DNA of 64,000 nucleotides from an endosymbiont of unidentified scaly snail isolate Monju (GCF_000801295.1 NZ_AP012978.1:124001-188000); one strand, 5' to 3'. Counted from the first letter of the stretch, positions 1 to 9,458 are shown. Notes: generated by a model from the letters alone, not told the origin. Program-made: numbers and translations.

Positions 1-1110
1 GGGCTCACCGACGCGGTGTTCGAATCGGCCTCGGGGCTGACCACCACCGGGGTCACGGTGATCGTCGGTCTCGATGCCCTGCCGCCGTCCATCCTCTACT
101 ACCGCCAGCAGCTCCAGTGGCTGGGCGGAATGGGTATCGTGGTGCTGGCGGTGGCGGTGCTGCCCATGCTGGGCATCGGCGGCATGCAGTTGTACAAGGC
201 CGAGACGCCCGGCCCGATGAAGGACAACAAGCTGACTCCGCGCCTGGCCGAGACCGCCAAGGCGCTGTGGTACATCTACCTGGGCCTGACCGCGGCCTGC
301 GCCTTCGCCTACTGGGCCGCGGGCATGAGTGCCTTCGATGCCCTGGGGCACGCGTTCTCGACCGTGGCCATCGGCGGTTTCTCCACCCACGACGCCAGCC
401 TGGGGCATTTCGACAGCGTGGCCATCGACAGCATCGCCATGCTGTTCATGTTCCTCGCCGGCATCAACTTCTCGCTGCACTACGTGGCGATCCGCTCGCG
501 TCATCCCGGCGGCTACTGGCGCGATCCCGAGCTGCGCTTCTACGCCGCACTGCTCGCCGGCATCACCGGGCTCACCATCCTCGGTCTGTATCTCAACGGC
601 ACCTACGAGACCTGGGGCGAGGCGGTGCGCAAGGGCGCCTTCCACGCCATCTCCATCGGTACCACCACCGGCTTCACCTCCGACAGCTGGCACGCCTGGC
701 CGGGCTTCCTGGTGATCCTGCTGCTGTTCACCAGCACCGTGGGCGGCTGTGCCGGTTCCACCGGGGGCGGGCTCAAGGTGATCCGCGTGCTGCTGCTGGT
801 GCGCCAGGGGTTGCGCGAGATTCGGCGCCTGATCCATCCCAATGCGCGCATCCCGGTGCGTTTGGGCGACAAGGTGGTGGCGCCGCGGGTGATCGAGGCG
901 GTGTGGGGCTTCTTCGCCCTGTACGTGGCCAGTTTCACGCTCATGTACCTGGCGCTGGCCGCCTCGGGGGTGGACCTGATGACCGCCTTCAGCGCGGTGA
1001 TGGCCTGTCTCAACAATCTGGGGCCGGGGCTGGAAGGGGTCGGGCCGCACTATGCCGACATGCCGATTCTCGGCAAGTGGATCCTGGTCTTTGCGATGTC
1101 GCTGCGAACG
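1..1110 (+). pseudogene. trkH: TrkH potassium transporter subunit, 5' cut by window edge and missing its 3' end
   Basis: Frame 1 is open from base 1 and reads as the K+-translocating membrane subunit TrkH. Four selectivity-filter loops are visible: TTTGVT near base 40, STVAIGGFSTHD near 360, IGTTTGFTSD near 655 and ACLNNLGPGLE near 1010. Family resemblance stops after VFAMSL near base 1107. The conserved end of the family (LLGRLEIFTxLVLxTPxFW, which is present in the second copy) is absent, and the frame runs on antisense through the neighbouring trkH until 1641. The gene therefore looks truncated 3' at the junction with a convergent paralogue. It could be a real rearrangement or a misjoined assembly. 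The 5' end lies outside the window. Confidence 0.8.
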
Positions 1111-1128
1111 GTCAAGTCCGACAGGCTG

Positions 1129-2574
1129 CTAGGCGCGCCAGAATTCGGGGGTCATCAGCACCAGGATGGTGAAGATCTCCAGCCGTCCGAGCAGCATGGC
1201 GAACACGGCGATCAGCTTGCCCGGTTCGGACACCGAGCTGAAGCTGGTGGCCACTTCTCCCAGGCCGGGGCCCAGGTTGTTCATGGTGGCGGCAATGGCC
1301 GAGAAGGCGGAGACCTGGTCCAGCCCGGTGGCCATCATCAACAGCATCAGGATCACGAAGCTCACGACGTAGGCGGCCATGAAGCCCCACACCGCCTGTA
1401 CCGTCTGCACCGAGACCACCTGATTGCCCACGTGGATCGGCAGTTGCGCGCGCGGGTGGATCAGGCGGCGCACCTCGCGCCAGCCCTGGTGGGTGAGCAG
1501 CACGATGCGCATCACCTTCATGCCGCCAGCGGTGGAGCCACCGCAACCGCCGATGAAGCTGATGAAGATCAGCAGCACCGGCACGAAGCTGGGCCAGTGC
1601 GAGAAGTCCACGGTACCGAAACCGGTGCTGGTGATCACTGAAACCACCTCGAAGATGCTGTTGCGCAGGGCGCTGTTATAGTCGGGGTAGGTCCCGGCGA
1701 AGTGCAGGAAACCGCCAATCACCAACACCACCGCGAGGATGATCAGCAGGAAGGTGCGGACTTCCACGTTGCCCAGGTAGGTGAGCAGGCTGCGTTGCCG
1801 CCACGCCAGGTAGTGCACGCTGAAGTTGATTGCGCCCAGGGTCATGAACAGGATGGCGATGCCCTCGATCAGCGGGTTGTCGAAGAAGCCCAGGCTGGCG
1901 TCGTGGGTAGAGAAGCCGCCGGTGGAGACGGTGGAGAAGGCATGTGACACGGCGTCGAAACCGCTCATGCCCGCCAGCCAGTAGGCCAGGGCACAGGCGC
2001 CGGTCATGCCCACATAGAAGCCCCAGAGATAACGGGCAGTCTGGTTCAGGCGCGGGGTGAGTTTTTCTTCCTTGAATGGCCCCGGGGCCTCGGCCTTGTA
2101 CAGTTGCATGCCGCCGATGCCCAGCATGGGCAGCACCGCGATCGCGAGCACGATCATGCCCATGCCCCCCAGCCATTGCAGCAACTGGCGGTAGAAAAGG
2201 AGCGAGTGCGGCAGGTCGTCGAGGCCGCTGATCACCGTGGCGCCGGTGGTGGTGAAAGCCGAGACAGCCTCGAACAGGGCGTCCACCGGTCCGAGATGGG
2301 CGCTGAGCACAAAGGGCAGCGAGGCCAGGCTGCCCACGCCGGCCCAGAACAGGGCGACCACCAGGAAGCCGTCGCGGTTGTTCAGGTCGTGGCGCGCGCG
2401 CCCCCCGGCCAGCAGGAAGGCAAGGCCCGTGCCCAGGCTGGCGCCTATGGCCTCGAGAAAGTGCCCGATCTCGTCCTCGCCGTAGAGGGCCGCGACGGCC
2501 AGCGGCGCGAGCAGGATCAGACCGAAGCCGAGGGCGAAGAAACCGATGATGCGGGCGATGGTGCGGATGTGCAT
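1129..2574 (-). CDS. trkH: Trk system potassium uptake protein TrkH (complete)
   Basis: A 481-residue integral membrane protein, close to the usual length of TrkH (about 480). It forms the K+ pathway of the Trk uptake system and normally works with the cytoplasmic NAD-binding regulator TrkA, which is not in the window. Pore-loop signatures are FTTTGATV, STVSTGGFSTHDAS, VITSTGFGTVD and TMNNLGPGLG. The C-terminus (ILVLMTPEFWRA) is the standard ending. It starts 15 bases after the gdh stop on the same strand, so the two may be cotranscribed. It converges on the truncated copy at 1-1110, leaving only an 18-base gap. Confidence 0.95.
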   Translation of the reverse strand: MHIRTIARIIGFFALGFGLILLAPLAVAALYGEDEIGHFLEAIGASLGTGLAFLLAGGRARHDLNNRDGFLVVALFWAGVGSLASLPFVLSAHLGPVDALFEAVSAFTTTGATVISGLDDLPHSLLFYRQLLQWLGGMGMIVLAIAVLPMLGIGGMQLYKAEAPGPFKEEKLTPRLNQTARYLWGFYVGMTGACALAYWLAGMSGFDAVSHAFSTVSTGGFSTHDASLGFFDNPLIEGIAILFMTLGAINFSVHYLAWRQRSLLTYLGNVEVRTFLLIILAVVLVIGGFLHFAGTYPDYNSALRNSIFEVVSVITSTGFGTVDFSHWPSFVPVLLIFISFIGGCGGSTAGGMKVMRIVLLTHQGWREVRRLIHPRAQLPIHVGNQVVSVQTVQAVWGFMAAYVVSFVILMLLMMATGLDQVSAFSAIAATMNNLGPGLGEVATSFSSVSEPGKLIAVFAMLLGRLEIFTILVLMTPEFWRA

Positions 2575-2589
2575 GACGGTCTTGTGCTG

Positions 2590-3902
2590 TCAGGGCCAGA
2601 CGCCGCGTTCCAGGGTGGCGCAGCTCACCCGCTCGATGGCCAGGGTCAGTGCGGCGGTGCGCAACAGGCTGGCGTGCGGGTCATCGGGGTGGGCTTGGCG
2701 CATGGCCGCCTCGCGTTCGAGCGCCGAGTGCACCGCTTTCTGTATCTTGTTGCGGAGTTTGAGATTGACCTCGTCCTCGGTCCACTGCTGGTTCTGGATG
2801 TTCTGCACCCATTCAAAATAGCTCACGCAGACACCACCGGCATTGGCGAGGATGTCAGGCAGTACCGGGATGCCGCGTTCCTGCAGAAGATGCCGCGTTC
2901 CTGCAGAATCAGGTCGGCCTGCGGGGTGATGGGGTCGTTTGCCGCCTCGACCACCAGCCGCGCCTGGATGGCGCCGGCATTTTCTGCGTGCACCTGGCTG
3001 GCGGTGGCTGCCGGCACCAGGATGTCGCAGGGGCTGGTAAGCAATGCGGCGTTGTCGATGCTGGTGGTGCCGGGCATGCCCGCCAGGCGGCCCTCGGCGC
3101 GCTTGAAGGCGAGCGCCTGTTCCGGGTCGATGCCCTCCTCGCGATAGATGGTACCATGCGAGTCGCTCAGCGCCACTACGCGCGCCCCGGCGGCGGCAAA
3201 GGCGCGGGCCGCTGCCAGTCCCACGTTGCCGAAGCCCTGGATGGCCACGCGCAGATCTTGCAGATGGTGCTGGCCGTCGATGCCGCGCAGGCGCACGAAG
3301 TGCTCGGTGGCGAATACCACGCCGTTGCCGGTGGCGTCACGCCGGCCCAGCGAGCCCCCCTGGTCCACGGGCTTGCCGGTGACCACCGGGCGGTTGTTGC
3401 GGCCGGGGTGCATGGTGTCGTAGGTGTCGTACACCCAGGCCATGGTCTGGGCATTGGTGTACATGTCGGGGGCGGGGATGTCGGTGTGCGGACCGATGTT
3501 GTCGCCCAGTTCGGCGATGAAGCGCCGGGTGATACGCCGCAGCTCGCCTTCCGAGAGCTGCTTGGTGTCACAGGTCACTCCCCCCTTGGCTCCGCCGAAG
3601 GGAACGTCGATCAGGGCGCACTTCCAGGTCATCAGCGCGGCCAGCGAGGACACTTCTTCCAGGCTCAGGCTCGGATGGAAGCGCAATCCGCCCTTGCCGG
3701 GGCCGAGTACGTTGTTGTGCAGCACGCGGTAACCAAAGAAGCTGCGCACCGAGCCGTCGTCCATCTCTACCGGGAAGCAGGTGGTGATGGCGCGCTTGGG
3801 GTTGGCCAGGTGCGCGAGCAGGCCCTTCTTGAAGTCGGTGACATAGCGGCTGGCGTCCAGCACGCGTTGCAAACCCTGCTGGCGGGGCGAGGGGGTAGTC
3901 AT
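2590..3902 (-). pseudogene. gdhA: Glu/Leu/Phe/Val dehydrogenase, frameshifted by a 20-bp tandem duplication
   Basis: Encodes an NAD(P)-dependent glutamate dehydrogenase, which interconverts glutamate and 2-oxoglutarate plus ammonia. Starting at ATG 3902 (MTTPSPRQQ), the protein shows GPGKGGLRFHP, the substrate-lysine motif PFGGAKGGV, DIPAPDMYTN and the nucleotide-binding GFGNVG. After DLILQERGI the frame is lost at an exact 20-bp tandem repeat (2869-2888 and 2889-2908). Deleting one copy restores IPVLPDILANAGGVCVSYFEWVQN and a full 430-residue protein ending at 2590, the normal length for this class. As sequenced, the product stops at 2823 without its last ~80 residues. It is divergent from polA with 58 bases between starts. 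Confidence 0.93.
2869..2908. repeat. 20-bp perfect tandem duplication inside gdhA
   Basis: The 20-mer GATGCCGCGTTCCTGCAGAA occurs twice head to tail. Twenty is not a multiple of three, so the second copy shifts the reading frame of the dehydrogenase. Removing either copy restores a conserved protein across the junction. It fits replication slippage, or two contig ends with an unmerged overlap. Confidence 0.97.
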
Positions 3903-3960
3903 GGTGGCAGTTATCCGGGTCGGTGTTCTTCGCAAAGCCGTGGTCCGATAGTATCCTACC

Positions 3961-6672
3961 ATGATGGACAAGCAACCCCCCCTGATACTCGTCGACGGGT
4001 CTTCGTATCTGTTCCGGGCCTTCCACGCGCTGCCGCCGCTGACCAATTCGCAGGGCCAGCCCACTGGCGCTATCGTCGGTGTGGTGAACATGCTGCGCAA
4101 GCTGCGCAACGATTACCAGCCCACGCATTTCGCCGTGGTGTTCGACGCCCCGGGCAAGACCTTCCGCGACGACCTGTATGCCGAGTACAAGGCCAACCGC
4201 CCGCCCATGCCCGACGAACTGCGGGTGCAGATCGAGCGGCTGCACGAGATCATCCGTGCGATGGGGTTGCCGCTGCTGGTCATCGACGGGGTGGAGGCCG
4301 ACGACGTGATCGGCACCCTCGCCCGCCAGGCCGCCGAGCAGGGCATGGATGTGCTCATCTCCACCGGCGACAAGGACATGGCGCAGCTGGTGGACGAACA
4401 TGTCACCCTGGTCGACACCATGCAGGATACGGTGCTCGATCGCGAGGGGGTGATCGCCAAGTTCGGCGTGGCCCCGGAGCAGATCGTGGACTACCTGACC
4501 CTGGTCGGCGACACATCGGACAATATCCCCGGGGTGCCCAAGGTCGGTCCCAAGACCGCGGCCAAGTGGTTGCAGCAGTACGGTTCGCTCGACGAGCTGG
4601 TGGCGCATGCCGATGAGATCCGCGGCAAGGTGGGTGAGAACTTGCGCGCCAGCCTGGAACAACTGCCGTTGTCGAAGCAACTGGCCACCATCAAGCGCGA
4701 TGTCGAACTGCCGCTGGCGCCACGGGACCTGGTGCCCGGTGAGGCCGACGTGGCGCGCCTGCGAGAGATCTACCGCGAGCTCGAGGCACGGCGCCTGCTC
4801 GCTGCGCTGGAAGAGGAGGCGGGCGAGGAGCCCGGTGACGATCCGTCGCCAGCGGTCGGGCAGAACTACCAGATCGTCACCGACGAGGCGGCTTTCGAGG
4901 ACTGGTTGCAACGGCTGGAGGCGGCTGAACTGTTCGCCTTCGATACCGAGACCACCAGCCTGAACTACATGCAGGCCGAGGTGGTCGGCGTGTCTTTCGC
5001 GGTGGCGCCCGGCGAGGCGGCCTATGTGCCATTGGCGCACAACGACCCGGACACCCCGCAACAGCTCGACCGTGAGCAGGTGCTGGCGCGTCTGCAGCCG
5101 CTGCTGGCCTCGGGGCGGGCGCGGCTGATCGGTCAGCACATCAAGTACGACATGAACGTACTGGCCAACCATGGCATCGTGCTGGAGGATGTCGCCTTCG
5201 ACACCATGCTCGAGTCCTACGTACTGGATGCCGCCGCCGGGCGTCACGACATGGACTCGCTGGCCGAGCGCTACCTGGGGCATCGCACCATCCGCTACGA
5301 GGAGATCGCCGGCAAGGGCGCGAAGCAATTGCGCTTCGACCAGATTCCCGTGGCCCAGGCCGGCCCCTATGCCGCCGAGGATGCCGACATCACCCTGCGC
5401 CTGCACCAGGCCCTGTGGCCGAAGCTCGAGGCCGAGCCGAAGCTGGCGGCCGTGCTGCGCGAGATCGAGTTGCCGCTGGTGCCGGTGCTCTCGCGCATGG
5501 AGCGCACCGGGGTGCGGGTCGATCGCGAGATGCTGGCGCGCCAGAGCCAGGAACTGGCCGAGCGCCTGCATGCCCTGGAGCAGCAGGCCTATGCCATCGC
5601 CGGGCGGCCGTTCAACATGGGCTCGCCCAAGCAGATCGGCCAGATCTTCTTCGAGGAGCTGGGCCTGCCGGTGATCCGCAAGACGCCCAAGGGGGCGCCC
5701 TCGACCTCGGAGGAGGTCCTGCAGGAGCTGGCCGAGCAGGGCTTCGAGCTGCCGCAGGTGATCCTCGAGCATCGGGGGCTGGCCAAGCTCAAGTCCACCT
5801 ACACCGACAAGCTGCCGGAGATGATCGACCTGCGCACCGGGCGGGTGCACACCAGCTATCATCAGGCGGTGGCCGCCACCGGTCGCCTGTCCTCGTCGGA
5901 TCCCAACCTGCAGAACATCCCGGTGCGCACCGAGGAGGGGCGGCGCATTCGCCAGGCCTTCGTGCCCGAGTCGGGCTGGATCATGCTGGCGGCCGACTAT
6001 TCGCAGATCGAGTTGCGCATCATGGCGCACCTCTCGGGTGACGAGGGGCTGCTGCGCGCCTTCGCCGAAGGCCGTGACATCCACCGTGCCACCGCTGCCG
6101 AAGTATTCGGCGAAGGCGACCCCGAAAAGGTCAGCGACGAGCAGCGGCGCTCGGCCAAGGCCATCAATTTCGGTCTGATCTACGGTATGTCCGCCTTCGG
6201 ACTGGCACGTCAGCTCGGTATCGAACGCGGCGAGGCGCAGCAGTATATCGACCGCTATTTCGAGCGCTATCCGGGGGTGCGCGCCTTCATGGAACGCATC
6301 CGCGAACAGGCGCGCGAGCAGGGCTATGTCGAGACCCTGTTCGGCCGTCGCCTGTACCTGCCCGAGATCAAGTCGCGCAACGGCGCGCGCCGGGCGGCCG
6401 CCGAGCGCACCGCCATCAATGCGCCAATGCAGGGCACGGCGGCGGATATCATCAAGCGCGCCATGATTGCGGTGGACGGCTGGCTGCAGCGGGAGGCCCC
6501 CGAGGTACGGCTGCTGATGCAGGTACACGACGAACTGGTGTTCGAGGTGGCGCCCGGAGCGCTGGAGTCGGCGCGTGAGCGCATCCGTGAGTACATGTCG
6601 GGGGCGGCCGAGCTGGCGGTGCCCCTGGTGGTGGATATCGGGGTCGGCGAGAACTGGGACCAGGCGCACTGA
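3961..6672 (+). CDS. polA: DNA polymerase I
   Basis: A 903-residue polymerase that fills gaps, removes Okazaki primers and serves repair. All three domains are intact. The 5'-3' exonuclease domain covers about residues 1-290 (LVDGSSYLFRAFHALPPL, GVEADDVIGTLA). The 3'-5' proofreading domain runs from about 300 to 500, with Exo I FDTETTSL (near 327), Exo II HIKYDMNVL and Exo III YAAEDADITL. The polymerase domain shows motif A (DYSQIELRIMAH), motif B (RRSAKAINFGLIYG) and motif C (MQVHDELVFEV). Proofreading residues are preserved, unlike in some Pol I lineages. The start is ATG 3961. The downstream lipid desaturase follows by about 30 bases and may share its transcript. Confidence 0.98.
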   Translation: MMDKQPPLILVDGSSYLFRAFHALPPLTNSQGQPTGAIVGVVNMLRKLRNDYQPTHFAVVFDAPGKTFRDDLYAEYKANRPPMPDELRVQIERLHEIIRAMGLPLLVIDGVEADDVIGTLARQAAEQGMDVLISTGDKDMAQLVDEHVTLVDTMQDTVLDREGVIAKFGVAPEQIVDYLTLVGDTSDNIPGVPKVGPKTAAKWLQQYGSLDELVAHADEIRGKVGENLRASLEQLPLSKQLATIKRDVELPLAPRDLVPGEADVARLREIYRELEARRLLAALEEEAGEEPGDDPSPAVGQNYQIVTDEAAFEDWLQRLEAAELFAFDTETTSLNYMQAEVVGVSFAVAPGEAAYVPLAHNDPDTPQQLDREQVLARLQPLLASGRARLIGQHIKYDMNVLANHGIVLEDVAFDTMLESYVLDAAAGRHDMDSLAERYLGHRTIRYEEIAGKGAKQLRFDQIPVAQAGPYAAEDADITLRLHQALWPKLEAEPKLAAVLREIELPLVPVLSRMERTGVRVDREMLARQSQELAERLHALEQQAYAIAGRPFNMGSPKQIGQIFFEELGLPVIRKTPKGAPSTSEEVLQELAEQGFELPQVILEHRGLAKLKSTYTDKLPEMIDLRTGRVHTSYHQAVAATGRLSSSDPNLQNIPVRTEEGRRIRQAFVPESGWIMLAADYSQIELRIMAHLSGDEGLLRAFAEGRDIHRATAAEVFGEGDPEKVSDEQRRSAKAINFGLIYGMSAFGLARQLGIERGEAQQYIDRYFERYPGVRAFMERIREQAREQGYVETLFGRRLYLPEIKSRNGARRAAAERTAINAPMQGTAADIIKRAMIAVDGWLQREAPEVRLLMQVHDELVFEVAPGALESARERIREYMSGAAELAVPLVVDIGVGENWDQAH

Positions 6673-6704
6673 ACCAGGCCCACTCGATGACTGGGAGGGG
6701 TGGA

Positions 6705-7361
6705 ATGTACTGGTGGCAGGCGATCGTTGTGCTGGCCTGGGCGATGCTCAGTCTGGTCTTTGCCTGGGTACTGTGGGCCCTGGAGACCTTCTCCGATCCC
6801 GTGGCCTGGGGTGTGGTGATCGTTGCCGTCTTCGTCGCCGATGCCGGTTCCTACGTGTTTCATTATGTCGTCGATCACTATGGCCGTCCGCGGCCGGGCG
6901 GTGTGGTACACGCGTTCCAGCGCCATCACCTGATACCCGATGGTATCGTCCAGAAGCCGGTGGTCGAGGTGCTGTATCCGGCTGCGCGCATCGTGACGCC
7001 GCTGGAGGCCTTGTTGCTGCTGGGAGTGAGCGTCCGCGGGGAGGCCGGTTGGTGGGTCCTGGCGTTGCTGGTGCTGAGCGTCTTCTGGGTGCTGGCGCAA
7101 CTCTGCCATCGCTGGTCGCATCGTCCGCCGGGGCGCCTGGTCAGGGGCTTGCAGGCTGCCGGGATACTGGTGTCCCCCTCGGCTCATCAGCGGCATCATG
7201 AGGCACCCTACGATTCGCACTTTGCGGTCATCACCGGGTGGTCCAATCCCCTGTTCGACGGGTTTGGGCTGCCCCGGCGGCTGGATCGCCTCATGCAGTG
7301 CCTGGGGTTAGAGAAACGTGGGCTGGTTCGCAATTTGCGCGAGCTCGAGGCTCGAGAGTGA
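6705..7361 (+). CDS. CarF/TMEM189-like lipid desaturase-domain membrane protein
   Basis: A 218-residue membrane protein with at least three hydrophobic segments (about residues 3-26, 30-50 and 100-125). Histidine clusters HAFQRHH, HRWSH and HQRHH, followed by ITGWSNPLFDGFGLPRRLD, match the order and spacing of the plasmanylethanolamine desaturase family (TMEM189/PEDS1, bacterial CarF), which makes plasmalogen vinyl-ether bonds. One histidine usual after the first cluster (in TRHDF of the relatives I remember) appears to be replaced (IVQKPVVE), so activity may differ. I prefer ATG 6705 over the in-frame ATG 6687 because GGGAGGGG lies just upstream of it. It could instead be another member of the same di-iron hydroxylase/desaturase superfamily. 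Confidence 0.7.
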   Translation: MYWWQAIVVLAWAMLSLVFAWVLWALETFSDPVAWGVVIVAVFVADAGSYVFHYVVDHYGRPRPGGVVHAFQRHHLIPDGIVQKPVVEVLYPAARIVTPLEALLLLGVSVRGEAGWWVLALLVLSVFWVLAQLCHRWSHRPPGRLVRGLQAAGILVSPSAHQRHHEAPYDSHFAVITGWSNPLFDGFGLPRRLDRLMQCLGLEKRGLVRNLRELEARE

Positions 7362-7446
7362 AATCAGACTTGGAGCCCGTCCCGGAAGGTCGGTCCCCAG
7401 AGTTCGCCGGCCACGGATCGACCGGTCAGGTTCCCGGCTCGACAGC

Positions 7447-7524
7447 CCGCCGGGCTTCCATCCCTGACTTCCCAGCCGGAAGCAAGCTGACCCCGTCAGG
7501 CTCACCAGGCCGGCGGGATTTTTT
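7447..7524 (+). terminator. Candidate terminator after the lipid desaturase
   Basis: CCCGCCGG (about 7447) can pair with CCGGCGGG (about 7510-7517), immediately followed by a run of seven T. The long loop contains a second pairing, CCTGAC with GTCAGG. It lies in the 314-base gap between two converging genes (7362-7675), which otherwise shows no gene. Confidence 0.45.
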
Positions 7525-7625
7525 TGCACACCCCTCATAAGCACCGGAACCCGGGGGGCAGGGTCTCGACGCCGTCCCGGCACACCGCCTTCGCCTCCTG
7601 ACGCCTGTTCCTTGAGAACAGCCAG

Positions 7626-7652
7626 AAAAAAACCCCGCCGGGTCGGGCGGGG
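7626..7652 (-). terminator. Intrinsic terminator of pfp
   Basis: On the minus strand CCCCGCC, a GACCC-containing loop and GGCGGGG are followed by seven T (bases 7626-7632 read as A on the plus strand). The stem lies 24 bases beyond the pfp stop codon, as expected for a Rho-independent terminator. Confidence 0.88.
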
Positions 7653-7675
7653 TTCGAGTGCCGGGTGTGCGTCCT

Positions 7676-8932
7676 TCAGATCTCGAAGGGCGGCAGTTTC
7701 TTCTCGACCGCAGCCAGCTTGAGGGTCACGTAACGCGGCATGCCGTTCTCGTCGTACTCGGGGTAGGCCTCGCCCTTGATCAGCGGGTAGAGGTATTCCT
7801 TGCACTTGTCGGTGATGCCGTAGCCATCCTCGGAGATGAAATCCAGGGGCATCATCTTCTCGACGTTGGCGACCTCGGACAGCGGGGTCTCGCCAATATG
7901 CCACTTGTAGGGCGAAGAGGATTCGCGTACCACGGTGGGCATGATGGAGTTCTTGCCTTCCAGGGCCTTCTCGACCGCGGCGGCGCCCAGCGCGTAGGCC
8001 TGTTCCACGTCGGATTCCGAGGCCAGGTGGCGCGCCGCGCGCTGCAGGTAGTCGGCCACCGCCCAGTGGAACTTGTGGCCCAGGGCGTCCTTGATCATGT
8101 TGGCGACCACCGGCGCGGCGCCGCCGAGCTGGGCGTGCCCGAAGGAGTCGCGGGTGCCCTGTTCGGCCAGGAACTTGCCGTCCGGCCAGTGGCAGCCCTC
8201 GGAGACCACCACGGTGCAGTAGCCGTATTCCTTCACCTTGGCGTCCACCGCGGCCAGGAACTTGTCCTTGTCGAACTCCACCTCGGGGAACAGGGTGACC
8301 ACCGGGATGCCGTAGTCCTCGACCAGGGCGCCGGCGGCGGCGATCCAGCCGGCATGGCGGCCCATTACCTCGATAACGAAGATCTTGGTGGAGGTGGCGG
8401 CCATGGAACGCACATCGTAGCTGGCCTCCAGGGTGGAGACCGCGATGTACTTGGCGACCGAGCCGAAGCCGGGGCAGTTGTCGGTGATCGGCAGGTCATT
8501 GTCCACGGTCTTGGGTACGTGGATGGCCTGCACCGGGAAACCCATCTTCTCGGACAGTTGCGAGACCTTGTAGCAGGTATCGGCCGAGTCGCCGCCGCCG
8601 TTGTAGAAGAAGTAGCCGATGTTGTGTGCCTTGAAGACCTCGATCAGGCGCTCGTACTCGCGCTGGTTCTCTTCCAGGCTCTTGAGCTTGTAGCGGCAGG
8701 AACCGAAGGCGCCCGAGGGGGTGCTCTTGAGCGCCGCGATGGCTTCGTCCGACTCCTGGCTGGTGTCGATCAGCTCCTCGGTGAGCGCGCCGATGATGCC
8801 GTTGCGGCCGGCATAGACGTTGGCGATCTTGTCGGGGTGCTTGCGGCAGGTCTCGATGACCCCGCAGGCCGAGGCGTTGATGACGGCGGTCACCCCGCCG
8901 GACTGGGCGTAAAAGGCGTTCTTGGCGCTCAT
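7676..8932 (-). CDS. pfp: Pyrophosphate-dependent 6-phosphofructokinase
   Basis: A 418-residue cytoplasmic enzyme that phosphorylates fructose 6-phosphate with PPi, reversibly, replacing both ATP-PFK and fructose bisphosphatase. NGGGDS near residue 115 and the PKTVDND motif mark the PPi-dependent class; ATP enzymes carry different residues at these positions. MGRHAGWIA is the sugar-phosphate-binding motif. I chose ATG 8932 (MSAKNAFYAQ) rather than ATG 8938 because AGGAGG sits six bases upstream of it and directly abuts the earlier ATG. A small unknown gene precedes it by 20 bases on the same strand. PPi-PFK is common in autotrophic and methanotrophic gammaproteobacteria. Confidence 0.95.
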   Translation of the reverse strand: MSAKNAFYAQSGGVTAVINASACGVIETCRKHPDKIANVYAGRNGIIGALTEELIDTSQESDEAIAALKSTPSGAFGSCRYKLKSLEENQREYERLIEVFKAHNIGYFFYNGGGDSADTCYKVSQLSEKMGFPVQAIHVPKTVDNDLPITDNCPGFGSVAKYIAVSTLEASYDVRSMAATSTKIFVIEVMGRHAGWIAAAGALVEDYGIPVVTLFPEVEFDKDKFLAAVDAKVKEYGYCTVVVSEGCHWPDGKFLAEQGTRDSFGHAQLGGAAPVVANMIKDALGHKFHWAVADYLQRAARHLASESDVEQAYALGAAAVEKALEGKNSIMPTVVRESSSPYKWHIGETPLSEVANVEKMMPLDFISEDGYGITDKCKEYLYPLIKGEAYPEYDENGMPRYVTLKLAAVEKKLPPFEI

Positions 8933-8952
8933 GTTCATCCTCCTGAGTTGCT

Positions 8953-9309
8953 TTAGGTATCCAGATCACCGCGCTCGCGGGCTGCGTGGTCGGCCTGGGC
9001 CTGCAACAGCGACACGGCACATTCGGTGAGATCGTCGTATTCGTGCACCCCGGTGCCGTATTGCTGGTAGCCCCGGTAGAAGAACTGGCAGCGGTAACGG
9101 TTTTCGCCGGTCTTGAAGATCACGAAGTGGCAGCCCTCGCTGTCTTCCCAGAAGAAGACGGGGCACAGGCTCAGCTCGCGGTCGGCGGGGCTGAGACGGA
9201 TCTCGGCATCGGCGAACTCCAGCTTGGGCGGAGGGTCGCCGTAACGTTCCTTGAGCGTGGTCTCCACGATCCAGCGTTCGGTATCGGTGATGTCCGGGAT
9301 ATCGCTCAT
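8953..9309 (-). CDS. Conserved hypothetical protein
   Basis: A 118-residue acidic, soluble protein with no signal peptide or membrane segment. It has an amphipathic N-terminus (ERWIVETTLKERYG), a mixed core with CPVFFWEDSEGCHFVIFKTG and YRCQFFYRGYQQYGTG that looks like beta strands, and a helical C-terminus. I do not recognise a family. It sits upstream of pfp on the same strand with a short gap, so the two are probably cotranscribed and it may relate to central metabolism. That role is inference from position only. Confidence 0.75.
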   Translation of the reverse strand: MSDIPDITDTERWIVETTLKERYGDPPPKLEFADAEIRLSPADRELSLCPVFFWEDSEGCHFVIFKTGENRYRCQFFYRGYQQYGTGVHEYDDLTECAVSLLQAQADHAARERGDLDT

Positions 9310-9458
9310 CGACTCGTCTCGAAAAAACGGGACACGGTTCTGTCCGGCGGGCCGCCGGCAGGGTGTGCAGCGCGTTGTGCGAACAATGCCGGTTCGGCAA
9401 AAAACGGCCTAAAAAACCGTAGAATTGCGGCGAAAGTGGCCGAAAAACCCGACTTTCG

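Noticed and set aside
1129-1641. Continuation of the first trkH frame to 1641 as a genuine longer protein
   Set aside because: The added residues are Gln/His-rich antisense of the second trkH and match no TrkH C-terminus.
3903-4109. Extended N-terminus of the glutamate dehydrogenase from 4109
   Set aside because: It would overlap the polA start and has no family similarity; ATG 3902 gives the normal N-terminus.
3568-6669. 1033-codon open frame antisense to polA
   Set aside because: A by-product of high GC and strong third-position bias; no family signal, while polA is complete.
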